NCBI GenBank assembly: GCA_009602735.1
Contig: WELA01007670.1
Coordinates: 233,689 to 297,688, forward strand
Source of the DNA: Mesotaenium endlicherianum
Lineage: Eukaryota > Streptophyta > Zygnematophyceae > Zygnematales > Mesotaeniaceae
DNA length: 64,000 bases
Reading direction: 5' to 3'
In this document: one piece after another, positions 1-11,683 of the stretch
Layout of the letters: every line of letters starts with the position of its first letter
Position numbering within the stretch: the first letter of the stretch is position 1
Notes under the pieces: generated by a model
What the model was told of the DNA's origin: nothing
Databases searched by the model: none
Seen by the model: only the letters and a program-made list of their open reading frames with translations
Program-made: the position numbers and the translations under genes

Positions 1-2088
1 AGTGTGGACCCTAAGAAAGTCCAGACCATAAGGGACTGGCCAGTACCACAGTCTGTCTCTGAAGTTAGATCCTTCCTCGGGTTGGCTAACTACTATAGGA
101 GATTTATTGAGAATTATTCCACAAAGGCCTGTAAACTGACTGACCTTACTAAGAAAGACATAGGGTATGTGTGGGGGGAAGAGCAGCAGGCTGCCTTCCA
201 GACCCTTACAGATGCCCTTTGTTTTGCCCTAGTGCTAGCCGTGTATGACCCCAGCAAACCAGTGCAGGTTGTCACTGATGCCTCTGACTTTGCCATGGGT
301 GCTATTTTGTTGCAGCCTGCGGACAAAACCACAAAGGATGGTAAGGTAAGGCGGGAGTGGCACCCTGTGTTGTACGAGTCTATGAAATTCAATCCAGCGG
401 AGATTAATCACTCAGTGCATGATAAAGAGCTGCTAGCTATCATTCATGTGCTCAAACAGTGGAGAGCATACTTACATGGTAAAGCTTTTAAGGTGATTAC
501 AAATCATCTAGCTCTGACCCACTTTCACAAGAAGTCCAAGCTGTCGAGGAGGGAGAACCGCTGGAGCCAGATGCTGGAGCAGTTCCAAGTCCAGATCGAC
601 TACAAACCAGGGAAGTTGAATCCTGCTGATGCACTCTCTAGAAGACCTGACTTGCAAGAAAGGAACTTTAGTCAGCATGCTGTAGATAAAGTCCTGTGTG
701 CACTCACTTCACTAAAGGTGAAAAAGTCCTTCCTTGAACAACTTAGGAAAGCCTACCTTTCTGACCTAACATTTGAGCCCAGCCCCACTACTGGTGTGTG
801 TCGTGCTACTGCACTCGGGTATAAACTCAAGGGAGGGGTCTGGGTGACTGAAACCACTTATAACTTGGAAATAAGGTCCCTTTTATTGAGTCAAGCACAT
901 GACAGTTTACTGGGTGGGCATTTGGGGCAGGCCAAAACTGTTGGCAAACTGGCAAAACATTATCATTGGGAGGGGTTGCCCCGAGAGGTCTTGAAATATG
1001 TGAAGTCCTGTGATCAGTGTCAAAGAAATATGTATAGGCACACACCACCGGGAGGTCTCTTGCAACCGCTGCCCATCCCAGCGGAACGCTGGGAAACTAT
1101 ATTCATGGACTGTGTGGTCACACTGCCACAAACTGCTAATGGGCATGATTCGATACTGGTAGTCGTGGATAAACTGACAAAAATGGTCATTTTCATCCCC
1201 ACAACTGTCAAAGTAACTGCACTCGAAACAGCGAGACAGTTCTACAACCATGTCGTATGCCAACATGAGCTATCCTTTAATATGATCTTAGACCGAGACT
1301 CAAAATTTACCTCTAAATTCTAGAGAGCTTCAATGGGGTTAATGGGAGTCAAACAGCTGCTCAGCATAGCAAACCACCCTCAGACTGATGGGCAGACTGA
1401 AATAACTAACTGAGTTCTGCAGGAGGTGCTGAGAGCATATATTAACCAAAAACAAGATCATTGGGATGACCTGTTGCCTCAACTTCAGTTTGCGATCAAC
1501 AGTGCGGTGCACGCGTCAACGGGCAAGACTCCTTTGGAACTCAGCTTGGGTAGAGGTTCTAAGTCTCCTTTAGATGTACTGGGGGAGTCTTTAACTGACC
1601 CTGAAGGGATTGATAATCCGATCTCCCTCCAGTTAACTCAGGAGTTTGCTGACACACTGTCAGAAGTCCAACAAAACCGTCGTGTCGGTCAGAATGCTTA
1701 CTAATTGAACATGTCAGCGGACTACAAGGGTCACCCGATCTTTAATGTCTCCTTCCTGGAACCATACATCACAGGTGATACACTTTTCACAAGTCGGTTA
1801 CCTATCCAACCGGGATCGGTGACCGCTGTCCGAGACGGCGACCTTGAGGAATATGAGGTCGATGAGATTTTAGACGCTCGCTCGGTCCGTTGATCGTCTA
1901 AATATGTCATGAAGTACCTCATCCGATGGAAGGGTTACCATGCCTCTGGGGACACTTGGGAGTTTAAAGACCAGCTGACCAATGCCAAAGGGGCGTTGGA
2001 ACGGTTCCACCTTCGGGCGGCTGGGGCACCGCCTAACTGTCCCTTCAGTAGACATGGGAAGGTGACAGGAGGTCCTGTCTCCATATAA
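1..2088 (+). pseudogene. Element A pol fragment: RT end, RNase H, integrase, chromodomain
   Basis: One reading frame throughout. RT thumb/connection motif [13 protein letters not shown] is near 80; the RNase H Asp motif VVTDASDFA is near 270; the integrase zinc region (H-H then CDQCQ) is at about 895-1025; the integrase core Asp residues lie near 1108 and 1290; a chromodomain-like end (RWKGYHASGDTW) is near 1924-1960. In-frame stops occur at 1321 (TAG where element C has Trp), about 1411 (TGA), about 1702 and 1891. Compared with element C it lacks about 55 residues at about 1675, removing the integrase GPY/F module, and about 10 residues near 860. Both deletions keep frame. It would make no full-length protein. 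Confidence 0.92.
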
Positions 2089-2388
2089 GTTGGAGGGGGA
2101 TGTGACAGTTAGTGACTGTTGTGACAGGCAGCCCACCTTTAAATTTAAGTTGGAGGGAGTGGTATTCTGTTCCGGGATCAGCCGGAAAATCGCTGATAAC
2201 CATATTACACACTCAACCTGCGCTCACACTCACTTTCTCTCTAACTCAATTTTCCCTTATATTCACGCACACCAGGTATTTCACACTAGAAACTCTCCCG
2301 ATCGCGTTCCTCTTCATCAAGGGCACTCAGTATCGGCAAAATATCATGACTTCACTAACTGCATTGTGTTTAAGATTGAGCAGGATGA

Positions 2389-4039
2389 CTCAAGAGGAAG
2401 AGAAGGGCGGAAGAGGCACATGCAAAATACTTGCAATTCTGTCGAGACATCGAATCATCCTCCATCTCCGCTCAGGAATCACAACGACTCCAACAACAGC
2501 GGGAGGCACAGAAGAAGAAGGAGGAGGAGGAACAAGCCAGACTGAGGCAGGAAGAACTGGACAAAAAAGCTGCAAAGGAGGCCAAGAAGGCAGAGGAGGA
2601 TAGGCAAGCTGAAGAGAGGCGGAAGCAGCAGACTGAAGAAGAAGAACAGAGGAGAATCAACAACTACCGCTACACACTGCTGGGCAAGGGCTTTGATCTA
2701 CTGGAGGAGGCCTTCAAGTATGCTCAGAGAAGTCGCTGTGAGTCGCAGAAGGAAATCCTCCAGAGGGAAGGGGAGACGTCCGAAAACTTTGACTAGTATA
2801 TAGAGGTCAGCACGGGGCTCCTCCTCTACCACGATTACGCCAGGATGGTAGGATATACGGTCAGAGAGGCCAAGGCAATGGCCCAGGTGAACGAAGCAGG
2901 GGCTGTATTGAATCCTGGTATCTGGGAGGGAAGATAGGGTCATCAAGATGATCCCCATGGACGCGGACAGCTTTAAGGACTCTACAACCCATAACAGGTT
3001 CAAGGCCATGTAAAATGAGGTGGAGAGAAGGAGTTGGGAATTCTTGGCTAGGGAAACCAGTCAGCTAGACTTTGCAGGGCACTGGTAGCCTTGTACTCTT
3101 AAAAGGACAAACCCTGCCTTCTTCTAAAAGCCCACCGACTGGCGGTGGATGACCATCAACATGAGGGACCAACAGAATGACAGGGCGACGGATGAGGATT
3201 TCCTGACAGACCTAAAGGGGAACATAATATTGCCCCCTCACATTGCGGCTTGGGACCCAAGGTTGGATGGAGTCAGAGAGTGCATGAGCCAAGAAATGCA
3301 GGGGGACAGAAGTAGGGCCCGAGAGTCATTCTCAAAAGGGAAGCACGCTTATGCCAAATGGGCAAGCAAGCAGGGGGAAAAGGACCTGTATGCGGTCCGG
3401 ACTCTACAGCCCCCACCAGCACCCAAAAGGGGAAGGTCAGTGGGATATTCTTTTTCTCGGGAAGAACTGGAGCAACTGACAGAAGAAACCCCACAAGTCT
3501 TAGAGGAACCCGGGGACGGAGAGGAGGAAGAGTCAGAGGAAGACGCGGAGGAAGGCAAGGAGGAGGACACTAGCCCCGCCGTCATCCTGACACCTGCTTC
3601 ATCCCCTGTAAGGGAGAAGACGGGGTTGGCCCTGCAGCAACTCGTTGAAGAGGAGGATATCAATTGGCTGGGAACTGCCAGAGGACAGGACCCATCTCCA
3701 GGCACGGAGACCCAGTCAGACAGGGCAGACAGGAGGGCTGCTAGAGAAATACCCAGAGGCCTGCCGGCATCTCCCTCGCAGAGAGGGCATGTACCCTTAG
3801 CTCATGTCATGCAACATCCTTCTGGGATGCCGGTATATGTTCCACTCACTTTGAGGGATGCCCAGGAGAAGGCTGCCTTCATTCAGTTTCAGACCGTGCA
3901 GGAAGAAACAGCACAGTTATTGCGTTCTCCGCCAGGTCCCTACAAGGAACCTCCTTCTCTGACAGGCTTCAGAAGACCCCAAGACAGGAGGAGGACTGAC
4001 TCCCCCGACCATAGGGCCCCAGGGGCATCTCCCTCCTAA
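2389..4039 (+). pseudogene. Element A ORF3: charged coiled-coil protein downstream of pol
   Basis: No known family recognised. The first part (2389-2796) is an extreme Glu/Lys/Arg/Gln-rich coiled coil ending GFDLLEEAFKYAQ. A stop (TAG 2797) is followed in the same frame by a segment matching element C (YHDYARMVGYT). The last part (3149-4039, another frame) has DWRWMT-type residues just before it, then LPPHIAAWDPRLDG, an acidic stretch, RGLPASP and GMPVYV, and ends near TGFRRP. Element C encodes the same order in the same place, so the ORF was selected as protein in an ancestor. It sits where env lies in some gypsy elements, but I see no signal peptide or membrane segment, so an envelope is unlikely. 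At least one stop and one frameshift break this copy. Confidence 0.75.
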
Positions 4040-4158
4040 GGGCGGAGGGCCAAGGGCACAGCATGCTGGATGGGAGAGGGATCAGTCATTTCAGTTGGGG
4101 AAACCTATGTACCCTGTGTCAGTATTGTCGAGGCGACAACATGTTAAGTTGGAGGGAT

Positions 4159-4878
4159 TGTAATGAATCAATATATTGGTTGATATAATATTCATTTAAA
4201 TATAACAGTTAAATAAGTTCAGCCTGCTGACCTCTAGTTAATAATCAGTCTGCTGGACTTTATATTTAATATCAGTTTAATGACTCAGCCGAAAGCAGCA
4301 CGCTGTAGTCAGCTTAAGTTAGCTTGCTGACAGATTCTTTGACAGCCAGCTGACTTCCGTACTCGGTAGCAGCGAATTGCCTCGATATGCATCTAAGTGT
4401 GGTATGCTAGATGAATGGCCAGATGACATCCCTATGATGGATGGCAATTTGGGATGATGGGAGATGGCGGTGGATTTGGGTAACCGAGGTCCTACCAACG
4501 TGGTTAACTCCCGGGTAGGCGGTGCCATCGCACTGGCCGTTGAACGGTAAACTCATTCCATGTACATATGCTAGGCATTGCTCTCGAGTTTGGCATTCGG
4601 AAAGGAGGCCAACTCTCTTGTACACCTTACTGAGAGTGATCTAAATCCAGGGCGAGAAGCCATTGATACGCACTGTCATCTAACCTTGCTTATGTATGAG
4701 TTTATCGATTGCATTATTGATGCTAGTTTACTCGCATTTGATTTACGAGTGTTGTTCACTGCTAGTGTGTTGTTATCTTGCCGTTCAATCAGTTAACGGA
4801 AAATCCATAAAGATTACTTGCTGATATAAAGATCTTTATTAATTGTTAGTCGCCTATTTGGTAAGTCGATTCATTTCA
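4159..4878 (+). repeat. 3' LTR of element A (720 bp)
   Basis: Starts TGTAATGAATC and ends GATTCATTTCA, an imperfect 11-bp terminal inverted repeat with TG...CA ends. A purine run (AGTTGGAGGGAT) lies directly upstream. It aligns over its length, in opposite orientation, with the two LTRs of element C (21475-22205 and 29671-30390). Confidence 0.93.
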
Positions 4879-4931
4879 GATCCGACGTAGGGACCCTGCG
4901 CACGGTCCCACTAACTGAAACCGAGCTTGAT

Positions 4932-5676
4932 TGAAAGGGGCAAAGTGCCCTAGTGGAAGCGTAGTGACTCACGAGGAAAGGGACTAGTTGCCATCATACT
5001 AGAGAGTGCAGCGGCACATCACTAACAAAGCTTAGGAAAAATACTCAACATTTTGAGTAGCAAGAAACTGCTCACAAATGATGTAAAATGAAAGGCCTTG
5101 TCATTACAAACCCGTAGAAATTTACAAAAGTGGAAACTGATAAGAAACAAAGAAGTTTTGCCTATTTATAATTTTCTGCCTAAGTGCTCAACCCTAGGAG
5201 GAAGCTACGGATTTTCCTCAGTGTTCGTCAAATTGTCCCTTCCAGAATATTCGTGAGTAAGCCAGATCGGTCTTAATCTGACGTGTCGGGCCGAATTGAC
5301 GTCCACATACATGCATCGACATTACTAGAATATTCTATCTTAGACGCGCTAGGCTAAACCGAAACTTCTAGGTAAATCGACCTAGTCGGCACTCCGCGTC
5401 AGCTGAACTTACGTGAAGGTTCGAGTTCATTCTAACGGGCCAGATCGCTCGACGCTGTCGGTCAATCCGACGGTCGCGCTCACCGCAAATTAAGGACAGT
5501 CGTCAACCGACCTCAAAACTAATTAAACTTCGGAAATCCGTAACTCTCTCAATACTTGACCAAATTCTATGAACTTTATATCAAAATAACCACAAATATG
5601 CAATCTACATGAATGTACAATCAAAACATAATTTTATGAAACTCAAAAATGCACTTTATAAACCTATGACCTTACA
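4932..5676 (-). repeat. 3' LTR of element B (745 bp)
   Basis: On the plus strand it runs TGAAAGGGGC to CCTTACA. Direct-repeat partner of 10346-11089, with only a few substitutions visible. On the minus strand it starts TGTAAGG after the polypurine tract. The pol stop codon lies 13 bp inside it. Confidence 0.95.
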
Positions 5677-5693
5677 TCATCCCCCTCCTCAAG
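5677..5693 (-). other. Polypurine tract of element B
   Basis: Minus strand CTTGAGGAGGGGGATGA directly before the LTR start TGTAAGG. It primes plus-strand DNA synthesis. Element E has the identical tract and LTR start at 47696-47719, tying the two families together. Confidence 0.85.
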
Positions 5694-8600
5694 ATGCGAC
5701 GTTCTCGACGCATTCTGCAGATAACGTCTCAACTTACTCTTACAATGAGTCAAGTTGGCCTCTGGCTCCCAAGTGTTGTCGTCCGCATGGTAGCCTTTCC
5801 ACTTGACCAGATACTCTTGGACAAATCGTTGACCTCGCTTGACTCGTCGATCGCCGACAATCGCCTCCACTTCATACTCCAATACATCATCGATCTCGAC
5901 CGGTGGTGGCGGTGTAGGTAGTCGTCCTGGATGTCCTTCATTCGGGTCAACGTATGGCCGTAGACAACTGACATGGAACACATCATGGATACGCCACCCT
6001 GGAGGAAGTTCCAACTTGTAGGTCACTGGATTCACCTGCTTGAGCACTTCAAAGGGACCTGTAAACCGTGCCCGCAGTTTCCTCTTGCCTGTGAAAGGTA
6101 GGTTTGCTGTGGACAAGAGTACTTTGTTGCCCACTTGGAATGTCACTTCCCTCCTGTGCATGTTAGCATGCTTGACCTGCTCTTGTTGTGCGTTCCGAAT
6201 ACACGTCCTCGCCATATCCCAAGTGTTGGCCATCTGCTCCATAAAAGCTTGTGTAGTAGGAACCTGAGTCTCCTTGGCCTTCTCCAACAAGATGTTCCCT
6301 GGATGATATACTTCTCGCCCATAAACCATAGCGAATGGTGACTGCTTGGTGGATCCCTGCATGCTGTTGTTGTAGGCAAACTCCAATCCTGGCAGCTTCT
6401 TGTCCCACTCTGAAGGGTCCTCCATAGTGAAACTCCTGAGCACCTCTTGCAGAGTTCTGTTGAGCCTCTCACTCTGCCCGTCTGTCTGAGGGTGATAGGA
6501 AGTGCTCATACTCAGCTTGGTCCCCATCAAAGTAAACAATGACCGCCAAAAGTTGCTAGTAAACCTTGGATCCCGATCTGAAACAATCACCTTCGGCAAC
6601 CCATGTAGCCTGAAAATATGATCAAAGAATAGCCGTGCCACATCTGCTGCCGTAGAAGTCTCCTTCATGGGAATGAAGTGAGCCATCTTGCTGAGTCTGT
6701 CAGACACAACCCATACTGCATCGTGCCCTTGACCACTGACTGGTAACGATGTGATGAAGTCCATAGCAATCTGCTCCCAAGGATACTCTGGAATAGGCAG
6801 GGGCCGCAATGTACCTCCCTTCTTTTGATTTGGTGTCTTGTTTCTTTGGCACGCATCGCAACTCCTGATCCACTCCTCGATGTCCTTGTCCATATTTCTC
6901 CAGTAGTATTCCCGCTTCAGCACGCTTGCCGTCTTCTCGCTTCCAAAGTGTCCAGCATATAAGCAGTCATGATGCTCCGCAAGTAGTAAGTCTCGTAGCT
7001 CCTTGATGTCAGGTACCACCACTCTCTTGGAATCACCATAATACCATATGTTGTCCTTCTTCTGCATACTCGAGTTGGACTCAGCTGCTTCACCATCAGC
7101 AAATTTTGGGTCCTCCTCATAGCCTCTTTGGAGCTTCTCCTTGAAGTCCATATTCTCCTTGAGGACTGAGACAGCTGCAAGGTCACACCTCCTGGATAAA
7201 GCGTCTGCAGGGTTGATCTTCCCAGGTAAGTACTCAATCTTGTGGTCAAACTGTTGCAGAAACTCCATCCACCTTGCTTGTCTTGGTGTCAACGTTGGCT
7301 GCGTCATAAACTTCTCCAAGCTCTTGTGGTCGGTCTTGATGAACACCTTCCGGCCGTCCACATAACATCGCCAAATCCTCAAAGCCTGGATAATAGCCAA
7401 CATCTCTCGCTCGTGTGCTGCATAGTTCTGCTCCGTAGGGCTCAACTTTCTGCTCTCATATGCCACAGGCTGCAATCCTTTGCCCTGGTCTTAGAGAAGA
7501 ATGGCTCCCACTGCGAAATTTGACGCGTCTGTGATGATGGTGAAAGGAAGCTCTGGACTTGCAATTGCCAACACAGGTGCCTGTGTCAACATCTCCTTAA
7601 TCTTCTCAAATGCTTGGTGCTCCTTGTCACCCCATAGCCACTTCTCCTGCTTCTTCAACATGTCCGTGAGCGGTGCACACACCTTGGCAAATCCTTCAAT
7701 GAAACGTCGATAATAATTCGCCATGCCGAGGAAACTCCTGAGTTGATGAATATCAGCAGGNNNNNNNNNAACCGGCCAATCTCTGANCTGAGTGCTTGCA
7801 CCTTCTTCTGCTCCACCTTGACTCCTTCAGCTCCCACTATGTGTCCAAGAAACTCGACCTCCTTGAGACAGAAGTCGCACTTGCTCATCTTCCCATACAG
7901 CTTTTGATCTCTCAAGACCTCCAACACCTTCCTCAGATGCCCCACATGCTCCTCCAAGGTCTTCATATAGATCAGGATGTCGTCCAAAAAAACAACCACA
8001 AACTGGTCCAAATAGGGTCTGAAGATACTATTCATGAGTCCCATAAATGTAGCAGGTGCATTAGTCAATCCAAAAGGCATGACTGTGAACTCGAACAAAC
8101 CATAGCGAGTCCTGAAAGCAGTCTTCTGAACGTCTCCCTCCGCAATCCGTACCTGGTGATAGCCACTCCTCAAATCGATCTTCGAGAAGTACTTCGCTCC
8201 GACAAGCCTGTCAATCAACTCGTCCACTCGTGGAAGTGGGTACCTGTTCTTGATGGTGACCTTGTTGAGTGCCCGGTAGTCGACACACATCCTCATAGTT
8301 CCATCCTTCTTCTTCACAAATAAGATTGGCGCTGCAAATGGAGACTCGCTGGGTCGGATGAATCCCTTCTCCAACAACTCCGTCAGTTGCTTCTTTAACT
8401 CATCCAACTCCGCAAACGATTGTCGATAGGCGGGTCTCACTGGTGGCTTGCTCCCTGGTTCCAACTCAATCTTGTGCTCCATAGCTCTCTGTGGAGGTAG
8501 TCCTGCAGGTAGTTCCTCAGGAAACACGCACTTGAACTCCTCCAACAGCGCCTTAATTTGGGCAGGCATCTCAGCAGGTTTCTTCTCTTGAGCAGTTGGG

Positions 8601-9276
8601 CTCTGCTCCTTCTGAGCAAGGGGATCAGACACCACTACTTGCTCCTCCGGCGATGTACATTCGCCCAGGCTGTTAGGATTCACGCTTGCTCCATTTGATG
8701 ACCTGGCCAGGGCCACCGAAACAAGGTACATCTCCTTCACCTGATTCGCCCTGCATAGCTTCTTAACTTGCAGGCTCGACAGAAGACAGTTACTTGTGGT
8801 CGTATCTACCTCCACCTGTTTCGCTGTCTCCATTCGACCATCACGCCCTTGGACTTTCACTTGTCCTGTGCTCCAGTGCACTTGAGGGTTGGCTTTCCTC
8901 AGCCATGGTCGGCCCAATATCACCTCATGGTGACCCAACTCTGCCTGCTCCATAACTTCCTTACTCCGGTGCCCCGCTACTTCCACGTGAATAGCTTCCG
9001 TAGGTGCACCACACTTGAGTCTCTGCCCATTCGCCAAAATTGCCTCCTTAGGCTCATAATTCTTCTGCACAGGGATTCGCCACTTTTTCACCAGCTTCTG
9101 GTGCACAAAGTTTGCACTAGCGCCACTGTCGACCATACACTTCGCACTATTGCCGTCGACCACTGCTTCCACGATGATAGGCTTGTCAATGTCTCGTTTT
9201 GTGCTTCTCGGCAGGCTCCTTGGGATAACCTCCTTGTGAGTTCTCGTCTTCACGCCAGTAGACACCCCAGAACGAC

Positions 9277-10308
9277 TTACTGGCGTCCTCCTTTTTCCTG
9301 TTGTTGAGGTTGTTTCGCCTTCACATGACAATCTCGAGCCAGATGTCCAAGCTTGCCGCAACTATAGCAGGGTCCTCTCGGCTTGAAATTCCGCTTCTTG
9401 CGCTGGTACTGCACAAGTCCCAACTCCATGGGTACTGGACCTTGAACACTCGTGCTTGGCGCTTGAGATCCAAAGTGTCGATATCCTCCGAAGTTGTGGC
9501 TGCCCCACTGCCTCTGACTATACTCCACAGCGTCGACCCTTGTTGCCAATGCCATCATTTCTCCAAGACTGGTAGGGTCCTTGAGCGCCACTTCCTTGGC
9601 CACAGTTGGCTTGAGTCCCCTCTTGAACTTGTCCATCATCTCCGACTCGTGCATGGATGGACATTGAAGCACCAGCTCGTTGAAGCGCGATACATACTCC
9701 TGAACGCTTCCTCGCTGACGAAGGCGCACCAATAGATCTCGAGCGGTAGCCTCGGGTGCAATAGGTTGAAATTGCCTCTTCAAGCCTTCAAATAGCTGAT
9801 CAACAGTAGCAGGAACTCCAGACAGCTGCTCTTCTCGTTCATACCAAGCTCCAGCACTCTTCTGCAGCAAAGTTATGACAAAGGCGACTTGCCTGTCGGG
9901 CGTGAGCGCAGAATACTCCATAAACTTCTTCACTCCAAAAATCCATTGATGAACAGGCGGCGATCCACGCTCTCCAGTATAAACTTCAGGCTTAGGTGCA
10001 CGCACTCCTGATGCGGGTGGAATAACTGGTTGCACCACTGGGTTAACATGAATCGGTGGTACAACAGGTGCAGGTGCCGAACTCGTCGAAGCGGCGTTCC
10101 CCATAACAACTCGCACCATTCTCTCCACCTCCGCGCGCATATTTTGTTGAAACTGGGTGTAGACTTCTCCTCCAATTGCATTTGCCATTTGCATTAGCAT
10201 CGCCTGCATTTCTTGTTGCTCTCTAATCATCGTTGGTGCTGCCTGTTGCCCCGTGCGCTCAACATGCTCGACATGATCGCCTCCTCCAGCTGCCGGCTGC
10301 GACTCCAT
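9277..10308 (-). CDS. Element B gag (capsid/nucleocapsid)
   Basis: Intact 343-residue ORF beginning soon after the primer-binding site. The capsid-type retrotransposon gag core (about residues 115-270, with GAWYERE and [11 protein letters not shown]) is followed by one CCHC zinc knuckle ([14 protein letters not shown]) near the C terminus. Gag assembles the cytoplasmic virus-like particle and binds the RNA. It ends in a Gln/Lys-rich tail at a TAA (9277-9279), overlapped by pol in the -1 frame. Confidence 0.93.
   Translation of the reverse strand: MESQPAAGGGDHVEHVERTGQQAAPTMIREQQEMQAMLMQMANAIGGEVYTQFQQNMRAEVERMVRVVMGNAASTSSAPAPVVPPIHVNPVVQPVIPPASGVRAPKPEVYTGERGSPPVHQWIFGVKKFMEYSALTPDRQVAFVITLLQKSAGAWYEREEQLSGVPATVDQLFEGLKRQFQPIAPEATARDLLVRLRQRGSVQEYVSRFNELVLQCPSMHESEMMDKFKRGLKPTVAKEVALKDPTSLGEMMALATRVDAVEYSQRQWGSHNFGGYRHFGSQAPSTSVQGPVPMELGLVQYQRKKRNFKPRGPCYSCGKLGHLARDCHVKAKQPQQQEKGGRQ
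9289..9298 (-). other. Candidate -1 frameshift site joining gag and pol of element B
   Basis: Within the 85-nt gag/pol overlap the minus strand has a run of five A preceded by GG and followed by GG (A run at 9292-9296), 10-15 nt before the gag stop. A P-site tRNA reading AAA can slip back one base and still pair perfectly, which enters the pol frame. The position and direction fit; no downstream structure was evaluated. Confidence 0.45.
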
Positions 10309-10331
10309 AATATAATATGCAAACTAGCCCT

Positions 10332-10343
10332 GCTCCGATACCA
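10332..10343 (-). other. Primer-binding site of element B
   Basis: Minus strand TGGTATCGGAGC, 2 nt inside the 5' LTR. It is complementary to the 3' end of plant initiator tRNA-Met except one base (the usual site is TGGTATCAGAGC). Elements D and E carry the same variant. Confidence 0.85.
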
Positions 10344-10345
10344 GA

Positions 10346-11089
10346 TGAAAGGGGCAAAGTGCCCTAGTGGAAGCGTAGTGACTCACGAGGAAAGGAACTA
10401 GTTGCCATCATACTAGAGAGTGCAGCGGCATATCACTAACAAAGCTTAGGAAAAATACTCAACATTTTGAGTAGCAGGAAACTGCTCACAAATGATGTAG
10501 GATGAAAGGCCTTGTCATTACAAACCCGTAGAAATTTACAGAAGTGAAAACTGATAAGAAACAAAGAAGTTATGCCTATTTATAATTTTCTGCCTAAGTG
10601 CTCCTCCCTAGGAGGAAGCTACGGATTTTCCTCAGTGTTCGTCAAATTGTCCCTTCCAAAATATTCGTGAGTAAGCCAGATCAGTCTTAATCTGACGTGT
10701 CGGGCCGAATTGACGTCCACATACATGCATCGACATTACTAGAATATTCTATCTTAGACGCGCTAGGCTAAACCGAAACTTCTAGGTAAATCGACCTAGT
10801 CGGCACTCCGCGTCAGCCGAACTTACGTGAAGGTTCGAGTTCATTCTAACGGGCCAGATCGCTCGACGCTGTCGGTCAATCCGACGGTCGCGCTCACCGC
10901 GAATTAAGGACAGTCGTCAACCGACCTCAAAACTAATTAAACTTCGGAAATCCATAACTCTCTCAATACTTGACCAAATTCGATGAACTTTATATCAAAA
11001 TGACCACAAAAATGCACTCTACATGAATGTACAATCAAAACATAATTTTATGAAACTCAGAAATGCTTTTATAAACCTATGACCTTACA
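10346..11089 (-). repeat. 5' LTR of element B (744 bp)
   Basis: Direct repeat of 4932-5676 with the same TG...CA ends, followed on the minus strand by the primer-binding site. It should hold the element promoter; no TATA box was assigned. Confidence 0.95.
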
Positions 11090-11683
11090 TCGATCTGCCA
11101 CCGTAAGTCTTTCAGACGGACTCCATCCTGGACATTTGCACACAGTGTGAAGGACCAAAGCACAGATCAGATAAATATCAGCAGTTCACAATACTGCAGC
11201 AATCTAGAGGAGCGCAGCATGTGGCCGATTATTAGTACACAATAACTTAGAGGGGGAGCGCGGCTGCTGGAAGGTAAAGGCTCCTGATGAGGAGCACGGC
11301 CACTGGCAGACCACTGACTGAGCACTGGTGTAACAACCGTGAATCACAGCTGCAAACGTTGGAAAAGAGCAAATACTGACAGATTGATTATGCAGGAGTC
11401 TGAAGAATGTACATGGGAATAATAGTGGGTGAAGGTGAGAGCAATGCTCACATTGGCAGCTCGCCTATCGCTGGGGAAGCTCCCTACACTCTGAGATTGG
11501 TTTAGTGGAGATCGTCGATATCCGGACGAAACGAAAGCGGAGAAGTACCTAATCTCCACTTTTAAGGGATCAGAGGAGTGTTCAGAAGTGGTACTGGAGA
11601 TCAACACTTCAATGGACCCCCCCGTATTTCAGCCTCGCTCCTCGGAGCGTAGATTCATCTCTCCGTTGAGCGGCGCAGTGATT
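11090..11683. other. Inter-element spacer with a dispersed repeat copy
   Basis: No gene seen. The part at 11289-11466 is similar to 49363-49550 in the same orientation (shared GAAGAATGTACATGGGAATA and GCTCACATTGGCAGCTCGCC), so it is a copy of an unclassified dispersed repeat. The base just before 11684 belongs to the target duplication of element D. Confidence 0.6.

Larger units (their letters stand above)
1..4878 (+). mobile_element. Ty3/gypsy chromovirus element A, 5'-truncated by the window edge
   Basis: LTR retrotransposon on the plus strand entering the window inside reverse transcriptase. Visible order: RT end, RNase H, integrase, chromodomain-like C terminus (1-2088), an extra ORF3 (2389-4039), a polypurine tract at 4146-4158 and a 720-bp 3' LTR (4159-4878). 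It is the same family as element C at 21475-30390: pol, ORF3 and LTR all align by eye between the two. Pol carries several in-frame stops and two in-frame deletions, so this copy is dead. The 5' LTR, gag and protease lie outside the window, so no target duplication can be checked. Only 53 bp separate its LTR from element B. Confidence 0.93.
5664..9361 (-). pseudogene. Element B pol: protease, RT, RNase H, integrase, chromodomain
   Basis: Aspartic protease motif [12 protein letters not shown] with [22 protein letters not shown] and catalytic FLDDILIY; RNase H with TDASNFAVG and TDHKSLEKF; integrase zinc region (HH then CDACQ) and core motifs MDFITSLP, VSDRDPRF and DGQSERLN, giving the D-D-E triad; then a canonical chromodomain ending (YLVKWKGYHADDNTWEP). 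The only clear lesion is TAA at about 7488, exactly where sister elements have Gln (LLQ), so CAA to TAA. The frame change at about 7760 coincides with the N gap and may be an assembly artefact. It overlaps the gag ORF by 85 nt in the -1 frame. It may have been active very recently. Confidence 0.94.
4932..11089 (-). mobile_element. Ty3/gypsy chromovirus element B, full length (6158 bp)
   Basis: Both LTRs are present (4932-5676 and 10346-11089), with gag, protease, RT, RNase H, integrase and chromodomain between them in minus-strand order. Flanking 5-mers are TTGAT (4927-4931) and TCGAT (11090-11094), a target duplication with one C/T difference that would be a CpG transition. LTRs differ at only scattered bases, so insertion is fairly recent. 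Damage is light: one in-frame stop and a short assembly gap (Ns at 7761-7769 and one at 7787). This is the best-preserved autonomous element here. Confidence 0.96.

Noticed and set aside
2389-4039. ORF3 as a retroviral-type envelope
   Set aside because: No signal peptide, membrane segment or Cys pattern; it is a soluble charged coiled-coil protein.
7796-8323. 175-residue plus-strand ORF, and others opposite elements B and D
   Set aside because: Antisense shadows of pol and gag with no motif of their own.
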